From VXNE01 sp963668365 (GTDB lineage Bacteria; Pseudomonadota; Gammaproteobacteria; Pseudomonadales; Azotimanducaceae), in assembly GCA_963668365.1 (NCBI GenBank), contig OY764266.1:372001-436000 (forward strand): 64,000 nucleotides of DNA, in the 5' to 3' direction. The translations under genes were made by a program, and so were the position numbers. Shown here piece after piece: positions 47,401-54,877 of this stretch (the first letter of the stretch is position 1; each line of letters opens with the position of its first letter). The notes under the pieces were generated by a model that searched no databases, was not told the origin of the DNA, and was given only the letters and a program-made list of their open reading frames with translations.

Positions 47401-48390
47401 CCTGATGGAAATCGATGGGGTTTAAGATTCCTGAGTATGTTCCACATGGCCAACGACTCCGGCTTCTTCCGCACGCGGGCCGATTTAGCGTCGGCTGGCT
47501 GGACGCTGGACGGAGACAAGTTTGAACGGGACGGAGACGCGATGTTGCCGTTGTTCGAGGCCAAGATGATCCACCAATTCGACCATCGATTTGGATCGTA
47601 CGAGGTCCAGAGTAGGGCTCAGGCAAGCCAGGGGAAGCTTCCTGAACTGAGCCCTGCCGCTCATGCTGATCCAGAGCGGACGACGCTGTCTCGGTACTGG
47701 GTCCACGAGGACGAGGTGGCGGCGAGGTTGGACGACATCTGGGACAGGGAATGGCTACTCGGTTGGCGCGACATCACTGGTGCGGAGAAAATCAGGACCG
47801 TCATCGCGTGCATCATTCCTAGGAGTGCCGTGGGCGACACGTTCTTACTCATGATGCCGTCTTCCGATCCGCAGGTTGTGACGAATCTATATGCGAACCT
47901 TTCGAGCATGCCGTTCGACTATTGTACAAGGCAGAAGGTCGGTGGAGTTCACCTCAAGTACTTCACCATGCGCCAGCTTCCTGCGCTCCCCCCGGAGGCG
48001 TACGCCGTGCCTGCGCCTTGGACACCCTCGATTCGAATTCGGGACTGGCTCCTCCCGCGTGTCCTTGAACTCACCTATACCGCGTGGAACCTTAAGCCGT
48101 TCGCGGAGGACTGCGGCGACGACGGCGCGCCATTCATCTGGAATCCGGAGCGTCGCCTTCAGCTCCGGTGTGAGATCGATGCGGCCTTTTTCCGACTGTA
48201 CGGCATCTCGCGGGATGACGCGGACTATATTCTTGACACGTTCCCCGTCTTAGAACGGGCAGAGCAGCGTGAGTACGGCGAGTACCGGACGAAGCGTCTA
48301 GTGTTGGAGTCGTATGATGCGTTGACGGCGGCATCCGAAACGGGAACGACATACCGGTCGCCGCTCGGAACACCCAGGAGAGCACAGTGA
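44449..48390 (+). CDS. Large N6-adenine methyltransferase / Eco57I-type protein (DrmMI/PglX-like)
   Basis: The protein has 1,313 aa starting two bases after the previous stop. SAM-binding motif I is DPACGSGHFLLAAARRLADR (~504); the catalytic NPPW motif is DVVMGNPPWERVKLQEREFF (~764); TGSYYTPDELVQVLLDSALD precedes motif I, as in Eco57I-type enzymes. The ~450 N-terminal residues and the C-terminal third (target recognition, LPALPPEAYAVPAPW) surround the methylase core. In DISARM and BREX such proteins methylate host DNA so that self is spared. I see no clear PD-(D/E)XK motif for a type IIG nuclease, but it could be hidden in the N-terminal part. It is the third gene of the coupled operon and the likely self/non-self marker. 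Confidence 0.87.
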   Translation: MAPRRSQPGEARIAFESLSIKGGLLGAEWLGKVAQLQANAQEPGDYRIPSGLYIRDEISRSWRIAQACYRAMETGRAGAGDHSALAERFVETFLRDALCFASLARAEPRLFDDGVYPVRFFALGDRVPVVVAPLGAGLDAPLRELGDERSRSAFGLLQETLNVSGAALWGLATDGLTLRIARDNASLTRPAWIEADLGRMFTEDLYPDFAALWLLTHESRFGRAEDPPEACPLEAWREASREEGTRARDKLSGGFQQALEILGQGFLSHTANNELRSALRNGDLTTERFFGQLLRLVYRLVFLLTVEERDLLHPNRVSKSTRELYADGYGLRRLRDRAVRRSAHDRQGDLWEGFRIVLRGLAGGEPQLGLPALAGLFASEECPELNPAKLENRALLGALFQLAWLREPAGLVRVNWRDMGPDELGYVYEGLLELVPQITGNGHSFSFASADESLGHARKTTGSYYTPDELVQVLLDSALDPVIDRTVDAHPERPVDALLDLAIVDPACGSGHFLLAAARRLADRVARLRAGGTPTPEDYQSALRDVVRRSIYGVDANPLAVEICKVGLWMESVDPGLPLTFLESHIRCGNSLIGTNRALMGDRVPDAAWAVLEGDDRKLTNALKRRNRVEVAGQTLLPFEVRDETDGVGEAMRAVEEVADTDVDSLAEKQRQWKALLASRAYEREKLVADAWCAAFLWPKGEHGAVFEAAPTTDAWLALRDRLAPPSSTFLDATRRIVEDYGLFHWELAFPDVFARGGFDVVMGNPPWERVKLQEREFFAKREPSIAKARNAAERKKLIAALPATNPALWQEWTRATRIAQGQSHFVRQSGRYPLCGKGDINTYALFAEHNWRVLAPHGCAGFIVPGGIVTDDTTKEYFQALLDGSFLASVHHFENESLVFKGLHHAYRFVLLTIRESGQADLVFYARRAVDLGDRQRHFELTPADFAALNPNTRTCPTFRSRRDANINLTMYRHAGVLWQENDPDGNRWGLRFLSMFHMANDSGFFRTRADLASAGWTLDGDKFERDGDAMLPLFEAKMIHQFDHRFGSYEVQSRAQASQGKLPELSPAAHADPERTTLSRYWVHEDEVAARLDDIWDREWLLGWRDITGAEKIRTVIACIIPRSAVGDTFLLMMPSSDPQVVTNLYANLSSMPFDYCTRQKVGGVHLKYFTMRQLPALPPEAYAVPAPWTPSIRIRDWLLPRVLELTYTAWNLKPFAEDCGDDGAPFIWNPERRLQLRCEIDAAFFRLYGISRDDADYILDTFPVLERAEQREYGEYRTKRLVLESYDALTAASETGTTYRSPLGTPRRAQ

Positions 48391-49631
48391 GCCGCTTCCA
48401 GCTTCGCGAAATCCGCCTCGAGAACTACCGTTGCTTCGACGAGTTTCGACTCACACTTGAAGAAGACGCCACGGTCTTATTTGCAGAGAATGGCGGCGGC
48501 AAGACAGCGTTGCTCACGTCTCTCGCCATGGGCCTTGCGGTCTTCCAGCGAGGTGCGTCGAACACACTAAAGATTGATGTTCGGCGTGATCCTAGGATGC
48601 GCACACTTGACGAGAAAGGGCGACGCGAGCCTGCGGGTCCGTGCGACGTCCAGTGGACCGCTAGCGTAGACGAGGTGCAGTCCATCACTTGGTCGACGGC
48701 GGTTCGGTCTTCGTCCGGACGGCGGACAAGTCGGTCCCGACCAATCCTTGAGGCCATCGAACGAGTTCGAACTCCGGGAGACCGGTGGCCGTTGTTCGCG
48801 TGGTATGGCGTTGATCGCCTCGGGCGCCAGCGGGGCCGGCGTCGCAAGATCGAGCGGTCGGGAGACCGGTGGGAAGGGTACCACTCGTCGCTCGACCCGA
48901 ATCTGGATGAGGCTCCACTGCTCCAATGGTTTCAGGACGAGATCCTTGGAGACGTGGTCCGGAGACAGCAGCGAGAACCGGAGCGGTTCTTCCATCAGGC
49001 CGTGATGGAGGTCACGGTCCAGGTGACACCTGGCGTCAAGAGCGCTTGGTACGATCCCGTCGAGCAAGGCCCGATGGTGCGCTTCGAGAACGGGCGAGTA
49101 GCGTCTTGGTCGGAACTGTCGGACGGCTACCATGTGTTCATCGCACTGGTAGCCGACATCGCCCGTCGCGCTGTCATGCTTAACGAATTCGATGGCGCCG
49201 AAGCACCCGAACGCGTGGAGGGCGTGGTTCTCATTGACGAGATCGACCTGCACCTCCATCCACGATGGCAGCGCGTCGCACTACCGCACCTTCGCAAAGC
49301 GTTCCCAAGACTACAGTTCGTCGTCTCGACGCACTCGCCACAGGTGCTGAGCAGCGCTGAGAACCGCCAAGTGCGCCGCCTCGTTGACGGTCGGCTTCAG
49401 GATTCCCCCGTGTTCGTCGAGGGCAGGGACACGAACGCGATTCTCCGCGAACACATGCGCACGGATGATCGCGACCCGCAGGGCACTCGCCGATTGCGGA
49501 TGCTCCACGACCTTATCGACCAAGGTCGCCGCGAAGAAGCCGAAGAACAGTACAGGAGGCTGCTTGCTCGTTGGGGCGACCTCGACCCCGCCTTGATTCG
49601 CGCCAAGGCGTTCTTGGATCTGGAGCCATAA
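48387..49631 (+). CDS. AAA ATPase, Septu PtuA-like
   Basis: The protein has 414 aa with a GTG start overlapping the methylase stop (GTGA). It opens with IRLENYRCFDEFRLTLEEDA and P-loop FAENGGGKTALLTSLAMGLA (~35-45), then Walker B VVLIDEIDLHLHPRWQRVAL (~285) and the H-loop FVVSTHSPQVLSSAENRQ (~314). The tail GRDTNAILREHM and DLIDQGRREEAEEQYRRLLA is the ending found in ATPases paired with TIGR02646-type HNH proteins, as in Septu PtuA and retron effector ATPases. The HNH partner follows one base downstream. PtuA/PtuB pairs cut nucleic acid on phage infection; here the pair is embedded in a helicase-methylase operon. Confidence 0.8.
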   Translation: MSRFQLREIRLENYRCFDEFRLTLEEDATVLFAENGGGKTALLTSLAMGLAVFQRGASNTLKIDVRRDPRMRTLDEKGRREPAGPCDVQWTASVDEVQSITWSTAVRSSSGRRTSRSRPILEAIERVRTPGDRWPLFAWYGVDRLGRQRGRRRKIERSGDRWEGYHSSLDPNLDEAPLLQWFQDEILGDVVRRQQREPERFFHQAVMEVTVQVTPGVKSAWYDPVEQGPMVRFENGRVASWSELSDGYHVFIALVADIARRAVMLNEFDGAEAPERVEGVVLIDEIDLHLHPRWQRVALPHLRKAFPRLQFVVSTHSPQVLSSAENRQVRRLVDGRLQDSPVFVEGRDTNAILREHMRTDDRDPQGTRRLRMLHDLIDQGRREEAEEQYRRLLARWGDLDPALIRAKAFLDLEP

Positions 49632-49632
49632 G

Positions 49633-50394
49633 GTGCGTGGTGTTTCGAAGTCGTACCCCCCAAGAGATGTGCGTCCGGCAGGCCAAGAGTCGGCAACCCT
49701 CAATGAAGCCGAGGCCGCGTACTTGGAGGAGTTGCCGGAGGCCAGAAACCCGGTGTCCTTTGCCCGTTCGGAATTTGATGGCTTGGAAAAGAGAAAGCTC
49801 CGTGCCGAGATGTACCGGGATCAACGCTCTCTCTGTGTCTATTGTGAAAGAAGGATTACCGAGGGTTACCCGGCACCTCGGGTCGACCACTGGCACCCGC
49901 TGAGTCTGAAGCCCGGGCTCGCCCTCCGATGGGAGAACCTCTATCTGTCTTGCCCGTCACCCGAAACCTGTGACTCGGCCAAGGGCGATCGCCCACTTCA
50001 GTTGAATGACGACGACCCCCACTTGCCTTGGCCGGTGGATTTCCAGTACGAGGACGCCGTTGGTTTCACCAGCCTTGGCGAGATGTACGTCCGATCCGAC
50101 GTCGCCTTGCCGAGTGCCACTCTTCGGGTGCTAGAGTTGGCGATAGGTGCTCCTGCGGATGAAATGGGCGATCAGCCGGGCATCGTCAACCTAAACGACC
50201 GAGCGCTGATCGCCGCACGGGCGGCTGAGATTGACCACGAGTATGAGCGCTTGAAGAGTGACCTAACGGACGGAGATGCAACTGAGGATCAGCGCGAAGG
50301 GCGGGCGGCCCAACTCCTCGACCGAGATCCCCGTCCCGCCTTCGTGAGTGTCCGCGTTGCATTGTTGAGGGATGCTCTGGGTTTAGGCCGCTGA
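49633..50394 (+). CDS. HNH endonuclease, TIGR02646 / Septu PtuB-like
   Basis: The protein has 253 aa from GTG 49633, one base after the ATPase stop. The HNH core is plain: QRSLCVYCERRITEGYPAPR (Cys68, Cys71), VDHWHPLSLKPG (Asp85, His86), WENLYLSCPSPETCDSAKGD (Asn, Cys107, Cys113, Lys117). These features define the TIGR02646 family, which includes Septu PtuB and the HNH effector of Ec78-type retrons. It is expected to nick or cut DNA (or tRNA, in some retron relatives) under control of the ATPase. No reverse transcriptase or msr/msd is visible nearby, so this is not a retron. The start of the next gene overlaps its stop (TGATG). Confidence 0.85.
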   Translation: MRGVSKSYPPRDVRPAGQESATLNEAEAAYLEELPEARNPVSFARSEFDGLEKRKLRAEMYRDQRSLCVYCERRITEGYPAPRVDHWHPLSLKPGLALRWENLYLSCPSPETCDSAKGDRPLQLNDDDPHLPWPVDFQYEDAVGFTSLGEMYVRSDVALPSATLRVLELAIGAPADEMGDQPGIVNLNDRALIAARAAEIDHEYERLKSDLTDGDATEDQREGRAAQLLDRDPRPAFVSVRVALLRDALGLGR

Positions 50395-51170
50395 TGCTAA
50401 CAGCGGTTACGATCACCCGTCTGGAGAAAGCCGCGACCGACAACGGCTTTGACCTCGAACTGGTCCACCGGGCCGACTGGCTTTCCTTCGGCAGCAGCCA
50501 GACCTCGATGCACATCTGGCTCACGGTCCTGGATGAGTCCCGTGTTCTCGCGGCCGTATCGCGGGCGGATGTCCTCGACGGCTTGGCTACCCTCGGCACC
50601 GCCTCCACGGACCTCCTCCCGACCAGCGCCGCCGGCGCACTCGCCGTCGACGACATGGCCACCCTCCATCGTCTGCTCCGCCGCGCCTTCCAGCTCTCTC
50701 GCACACTGCCCGACGCCCTACTTCATGCCTTCGAGACCGAGACCGCGAACCTGCCGCGGTCCACGGAAACCGAGCGCATGGTCGTCCAGCGAGTCGGCCA
50801 GGACATCTTCCGCCGTGGACTCTTGGAGTACTGGGACGGCCGTTGCGTGATCACCGGCTTGGACGTACCCGAACTCCTGTGCGCCAGCCACATCAAGCGC
50901 TGGGCCGACTGTGGCACCGACGCAGAGCGCCTCGACGTATTCAACGGGTTGCTGTTGGCCCCGCACTTGGACGCGGCGTTTGATGCTGGGTTCATTACTC
51001 TTGCGGAGGATGGGGCTGTGCTCGTATCGGATGCTCTGTCAGTGGGAGCGCGGTCGGCCCTTGGGTTGGACGAGGGGCTCTCGGTCGATGGGCTGCATCG
51101 GCGGCACCAGCGCTACCTGACTTGGCACAAGTCGAGGGAATTCCGCCGACGGTCTAATCTAGTGGATTAG
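50394..51170 (+). CDS. HNH restriction endonuclease-like protein
   Basis: The protein has 258 aa and starts in a TGATG overlap with the previous gene. The C-terminal half is an HNH_2-type domain: YWDGRCVITGLDVPELLCAS with His166 in SHIKRW, then DVFNGLLLAPHLDAAFDAGF with Asn184 and His191. The N-terminal ~120 residues form a separate domain (VTITRLEKAATDNGFDLELV) that is common in annotated HNH restriction endonucleases, where it may read the DNA target or its modification. As last gene of the operon it is a plausible restriction arm matching the methylase two genes upstream. It is unrelated in sequence to the preceding HNH protein. Confidence 0.84.
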   Translation: MLTAVTITRLEKAATDNGFDLELVHRADWLSFGSSQTSMHIWLTVLDESRVLAAVSRADVLDGLATLGTASTDLLPTSAAGALAVDDMATLHRLLRRAFQLSRTLPDALLHAFETETANLPRSTETERMVVQRVGQDIFRRGLLEYWDGRCVITGLDVPELLCASHIKRWADCGTDAERLDVFNGLLLAPHLDAAFDAGFITLAEDGAVLVSDALSVGARSALGLDEGLSVDGLHRRHQRYLTWHKSREFRRRSNLVD

Positions 51171-51266
51171 CCGGTTAGTAACGAGGGACCGTTTCGAGAG
51201 CGGGCCAACGTGAACAAGGCGTTCGCGTTGTGCCACTACGCTCATGTGGCTTCTTGGGGTCGGAGG

Positions 51267-52031
51267 TCAACTAACATGGGAGTATTCCTCCTCGCATGCG
51301 GCGATTCCGTGAGAGATCAGACGAATCGCGTGCTCGATGTCCGTGGTCGTGAACAAGATGTGCTTGTCTTCGTTGTTCAGTCCGTTCCACGCGTCATCGT
51401 ATTGGGCGCGCGACTCAGGCTCGGATCCGAAGGCCCTGGCTGCGCCGCCGAATCCGCCCATGAGGTAGAGGGGCTTGTGGTGGTCGAGGGCAAGTCTCGC
51501 CTCCTGCAACACGCCTGGCTCCTGGCCTTGGAAGTCGTGCAACTTGCCACCGAGGCAGATTCGGCAGCCGGGACTAAGCCGCTTGGTCATCCAATGTCGG
51601 AGCGCCGTGAGTTCCCACATGCGTACCTGCTGCGGGTTCGCGTCGGGACCAGGGTGTCCGATGCCAGCCTGATCGGCGACACTGCGGGCTCGCTCGCGAA
51701 AGGGGATCACCTTGAGAATGCCGCCGCTGTCGCGCACGGCCTCGATAGCGGCGTTGCTTAGTGATGCCCGGGTGGCGGGTACGACGTTGAGCATTCGCGG
51801 CTCGGCTTCGGTTGCTTCTTCCTGTGCCGCGCCTGCGGCGACCGCGCCCGCGAAATCCGCAACGGCGCGCATGACGCCATCCTCGCGCCAGTCGTGGCCA
51901 AAGATCACGCGCATGTCGCGATCAAGAAAGTACTGCGCCATCCGGATCACAATCCGGTTGATCTGACGATTGTCGTAGCCGAGGCGAGCGGCATCTTCGC
52001 TCGGGGAAACGGAGATGTTCACCGACCACAT
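51267..52031 (-). CDS. SLOG-like (LSDAT-type) nucleotide-sensing protein
   Basis: The protein has 254 aa from ATG 52031. It shows a Rossmann-like layout: VNISVSPSEDAARLGYDNRQ, YFLDRDMRVIFGHDWREDGV, ICLGGKLHDFQGQEPGVLQE, ALDHHKPLYLMGGFGGAARA. The GG(K/R)...P-G-L-E-E and KPLYL-GGFGG-A motifs are those of SLOG/LSDAT proteins, which bind nucleotide-derived ligands. In Thoeris, the SLOG domain of ThsA senses the signal made by the TIR protein ThsB. Here the SLOG protein stands alone, downstream of a TIR gene by five bases, so it may sense that protein's product, or itself process nucleotides. No SIR2 or membrane domain is attached. Confidence 0.72.
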   Translation of the reverse strand: MWSVNISVSPSEDAARLGYDNRQINRIVIRMAQYFLDRDMRVIFGHDWREDGVMRAVADFAGAVAAGAAQEEATEAEPRMLNVVPATRASLSNAAIEAVRDSGGILKVIPFRERARSVADQAGIGHPGPDANPQQVRMWELTALRHWMTKRLSPGCRICLGGKLHDFQGQEPGVLQEARLALDHHKPLYLMGGFGGAARAFGSEPESRAQYDDAWNGLNNEDKHILFTTTDIEHAIRLISHGIAACEEEYSHVS

Positions 52032-52036
52032 AGTCT

Positions 52037-53149
52037 TTACGGCAGTTCGTCGTAGGTCTTGAGTGTCGCAGCCGGAGCTACCGAGTTCAATATCGGCGCG
52101 ACCGCGATGCGGTACGCTCGGGGGAGCCTCGGGCCGGGATAGACGATGACGCCCGCTCCGCCGCGCACATGCCCGGCCAGCGAGTAAACGGAGGGTCGAT
52201 GCGGTAGGACCTTCACGTCGGGCCACTGGTAATGAACGCGCAGAGCCCGCAGGTGTGCGGCCATGGCGTGCAGCACGACCCTGATCAGGTTGCCGTCATG
52301 CACGCGCACGTTCGGGACTGCGTCGAACGGGAGCAAGGCGCTATCGTAGTACTGCGCCTTGCGCAGATCCACGGCCAGGATTGGCATGCCGTTGGACTCC
52401 GCACGCAGGAACTCGCGCCGACACCAGTCGCGGCTCTCGTACGCTTCCGAGCGCAGCGCGAGAAGTATCGACCGCTCCGCCGCAGCATTCAGGACCTCCG
52501 CCCAGAAGCCGTGCTCCGGTATGTGTTCCGCGTCGTAGAAGTACTCGAAGCCGGCAGCGTCTCCGGCCGCCTCCTGAAGTTGACGGAGAACACCGATGAG
52601 AGACTTGGCCATCGGTAGCCCGTCAGTTTTGGCGTGGCTGATAAAGAATCTCAGCAATGAGGCCTGGTCCAGGTTCTCGTTCGCGTGCATGGCTGCGGCG
52701 AGAACGCGCCTCGCCTGTGCCATCGCCCGTAGCGTTGCCACGACGGGTGCGAACGCAAGCTCCACCGCGGGGCGATCGCCCTGCAAAGCCGGGTCTTGAG
52801 GTGGCTCGGGTGGCGCGTCGACTTGCACCACTTGGTCTTGCGGGATCCGCTCGCCGAGCTCCGGGATCAGCGCGTCACCGATCACCATCAAGACGGTGTG
52901 TTCCGCTCCACTGAGGAGGTTGACGACCTCGGCCTGGCTAAGTGACGGTGCGGGCTCGAGGACGCGGATCCCGAGGTCGACGGCGTCGTCGAGATAGGCG
53001 CTGGGCGATCCCGCCGCATCGGCGCTGCCCTCAAACGCGAGCCGCAACGTGTCGACGTATGACGTCCGTGCGCCGGTCGCCGCTGGGCCGGTTGACGACG
53101 ATCTGCAAGGGGGTGCGGCCGGGCATCTAGGCGGTTTCTCCCGGAACAA
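52037..53149 (-). CDS. TIR-domain protein with N-terminal accessory domain
   Basis: The frame gives 370 aa. The TIR domain covers ~165-300: LLRFFISHAKTDGLPMAKSL, FEYFYDAEHIPEHGFWAEVL, ILLALRSEAYESRDWCRREF. Glu246 in WCRREF is the expected catalytic Glu of NAD-consuming TIRs. The N-terminal ~110 residues resemble a second domain (TLRLAFEGSADAAGSPSAYL...HTVLMVIGDALIPELG). Its beginning is suspect: a more natural start ATG 53126 (PGRTPLQIVVNRPSGDRRTD) lies in another frame, which would need one frameshift near 53075 to join SYVDTLRLAF. So the gene may be 5'-frameshifted, or start elsewhere. It is followed after five bases by the SLOG gene; the pair likely forms a TIR-SLOG signalling unit. Confidence 0.78.
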   Translation of the reverse strand: MFREKPPRCPAAPPCRSSSTGPAATGARTSYVDTLRLAFEGSADAAGSPSAYLDDAVDLGIRVLEPAPSLSQAEVVNLLSGAEHTVLMVIGDALIPELGERIPQDQVVQVDAPPEPPQDPALQGDRPAVELAFAPVVATLRAMAQARRVLAAAMHANENLDQASLLRFFISHAKTDGLPMAKSLIGVLRQLQEAAGDAAGFEYFYDAEHIPEHGFWAEVLNAAAERSILLALRSEAYESRDWCRREFLRAESNGMPILAVDLRKAQYYDSALLPFDAVPNVRVHDGNLIRVVLHAMAAHLRALRVHYQWPDVKVLPHRPSVYSLAGHVRGGAGVIVYPGPRLPRAYRIAVAPILNSVAPAATLKTYDELP

Positions 53150-53212
53150 TTATGGTGCCGGCGTGTCTACGAGGTCCGGTCCTGCAACCGTGGGCATCGC
53201 TCGTGGACACAC

Positions 53213-53773
53213 CTAATCCGACCAGCCGTCGCTGCACCGGCCGGACCGGTTCCGCGCAAACTGGGGCCGCGCGTTGTTCGGGGTAACCCGGCGTCGGCGC
53301 TCGAACGCTGCGTGAATCCAGCTGCTGATCGTGTCACTGATCCATGGTTGTGGCCAGCTATGAATCTCGGCGAAGGCGCCACTGAATCCGGCGTTGTCCG
53401 CGAGTCTCGGCGGCACCAGGGATTTCCGGAACGTCCGGCTGCGGAAGTCGGGATGCGTCGGCAGGAGGATGCCGAGCAGACCGCATCGGGGGTTGTTGCG
53501 CGTTTGGCGCAGACTCGACCCGATCTCCCAGTCAACGTGCTTGCGCTGCCATGTGCATTGACCGACGAGCACCACGGTCACCGTCGCATCGGCGATGAAG
53601 CGGTCGCGGATGTAGGACCTGACGGTATCGACCGCGAGCTTCGAGTCGATGTCGCCGTCGTTGACCGACTTGTCGACGATGTCCTGCCGGAGATTCTGCT
53701 GGAAGATGCGCCGGTATTTCCCGTCCAACTCATCGTGGAAGCTAAGGAATACCTTGTGTCTCGTTGTTGGCAT
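53213..53773 (-). CDS. ThsB-like TIR protein (MTH538/DUF1863 type)
   Basis: The protein has 186 aa. It reads HKVFLSFHDELDGKYRRIFQ, then VDKSVNDGDIDSKLAVDTVR, IRDRFIADATVTVVLVGQCT and WQRKHVDWEIGSSLRQ. The FLSFH start, the S-V-GDI segment, VTVVLVG-T and the (V)DWEI motif with the catalytic-position Glu83 are those of MTH538-type TIR proteins, the family of Thoeris ThsB. Such enzymes make NAD-derived signals or deplete NAD on infection. The C-terminal FARNRSGRCSDGWSD is matched by a decayed copy at 58353. It is first of three minus-strand genes with TIR and SLOG proteins behind it. Confidence 0.82.
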   Translation of the reverse strand: MPTTRHKVFLSFHDELDGKYRRIFQQNLRQDIVDKSVNDGDIDSKLAVDTVRSYIRDRFIADATVTVVLVGQCTWQRKHVDWEIGSSLRQTRNNPRCGLLGILLPTHPDFRSRTFRKSLVPPRLADNAGFSGAFAEIHSWPQPWISDTISSWIHAAFERRRRVTPNNARPQFARNRSGRCSDGWSD

Positions 53774-54334
53774 GGGGTCCCCATGTCCGGTTGCCCGCTT
53801 CTGGTGCCGAAGTCACTCGTTTCGCAAGATGGCTCGTCGTCCGTGCGTGATCGCTGGACGGTGTCAGCCTTTGCGACTCGCGAAGTCCGATAGCTGACTC
53901 CACACTATTGTACTGCGTGATTGTTGCGTGGAGCGGTTGTTGGCTGGCGCGATGGCTGCGGCGTTGATCCGGCGCCCATCGACGGGTTGTGCCTGAGACC
54001 GGGATGGAAGCTCCCTTGGGTCGAGCGCCAGCTTGCCGACACTCGTTGCGTGCAGGTCAGCCCCGGCCCGGAGGGATCGCCAATCCCCGCCGGACTAGCG
54101 CGTGAGATTCGCAGGGACGAGTACACGGGTACACCAGTGCGCACTCTGTCGTTGACAGACGGCAGCGGTCACTTATGATGCGTGGCCCTTCGGATTGTGC
54201 CCTGGCCGGAACGACCCGACCGGGGGCGGCGCGGCATCCGCGAGGAATACCGGCAAAACGAAGCTGCGACGAAAAATAGGAGCATGGCGAGGTTGACGCG
54301 GAAGGGGGGGTTACGAAGACCTCATGCTGGAACG
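53774..54334. other. Divergent intergenic region in the defence island
   Basis: This is 561 bases between the ThsB-like gene on the minus strand and the membrane-protein gene on the plus strand. I find only short, incoherent frames. It should contain promoters for both three- and four-gene units. No clear palindrome or terminator was noticed. Confidence 0.45.
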
Positions 54335-54877
54335 ATGAACGACGCAAGCAAGGCGACCGACCTGCTGGAGATCTACAAGCTCCATGCGGAACTCGCGGAA
54401 CAGGCGGCCGCGTCGAGGGAAGGGCTGAACAAGCTCTACACGGGGATGGTGTCGACGATCATTGCGGCATCGGTGCTGATCCAGCGGGTGGCACCGGGGG
54501 CGGAGGTGATGTGGATGTTGCCAGTCCTGGGTATGGTGGTGTCCCTATGCTGGCTGATATCCCTGCACTCAATGACGGGTAGGCTTTCGGCCAAGCACTC
54601 CGTGCTGCTGGAGTTGGAGGAGAAATTGCCGTTCAGTTTCTTCGAACGGGAAGAACAGCAGTTTAACAAGGGCGGATTCGTTAGACGCAAGTGGAGCGGT
54701 GCCGTGATGCCGGTCCTGTTCCTCGCCATGTGCGCGGTTTGGCTGGCGGCATTGAGCGGAATGCAGGTAAGCCACGGAGATAGCGATTCGAGGTTGGAGA
54801 ATGCGGCCTCGGGATTGGACCGTGGCGGCTGTGCGGGTAGTCATATTGGGGTTTCTCAGAGTAACTATGACAACTGA
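54335..54877 (+). CDS. RipA-like small membrane protein, defence-associated
   Basis: The protein has 180 aa from ATG 54335. A helical N-terminus (LLEIYKLHAELAEQAAASRE) is followed by two membrane segments (~36-50 MVSTIIAASVLIQ and ~58-77 VMWMLPVLGMVVSLCWLISL) and a third at ~129-147 (VMPVLFLAMCAVWLAALSG). The 'EIYKLH-E-A...R...NK' opening followed by membrane helices recalls RipA-type membrane proteins, which I remember as being encoded beside TIR-like proteins. Its 3' end overlaps the start of a ThsB-like gene by 11 bases, so the two are co-translated. As a membrane protein paired with a signal-making TIR protein, it could be the effector that disrupts the membrane. That is inference. Confidence 0.7.
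   Translation: MNDASKATDLLEIYKLHAELAEQAAASREGLNKLYTGMVSTIIAASVLIQRVAPGAEVMWMLPVLGMVVSLCWLISLHSMTGRLSAKHSVLLELEEKLPFSFFEREEQQFNKGGFVRRKWSGAVMPVLFLAMCAVWLAALSGMQVSHGDSDSRLENAASGLDRGGCAGSHIGVSQSNYDN

Noticed and set aside
44449..48390. A BREX system, because the methylase is PglX-like
   Set aside because: No PglZ phosphatase, BrxC ATPase or BrxL-like protease is present in the neighbourhood.
48387..50394. A retron, because the ATPase/HNH pair resembles retron effectors
   Set aside because: No reverse transcriptase gene and no msr/msd-like repeat structure is visible near the pair.
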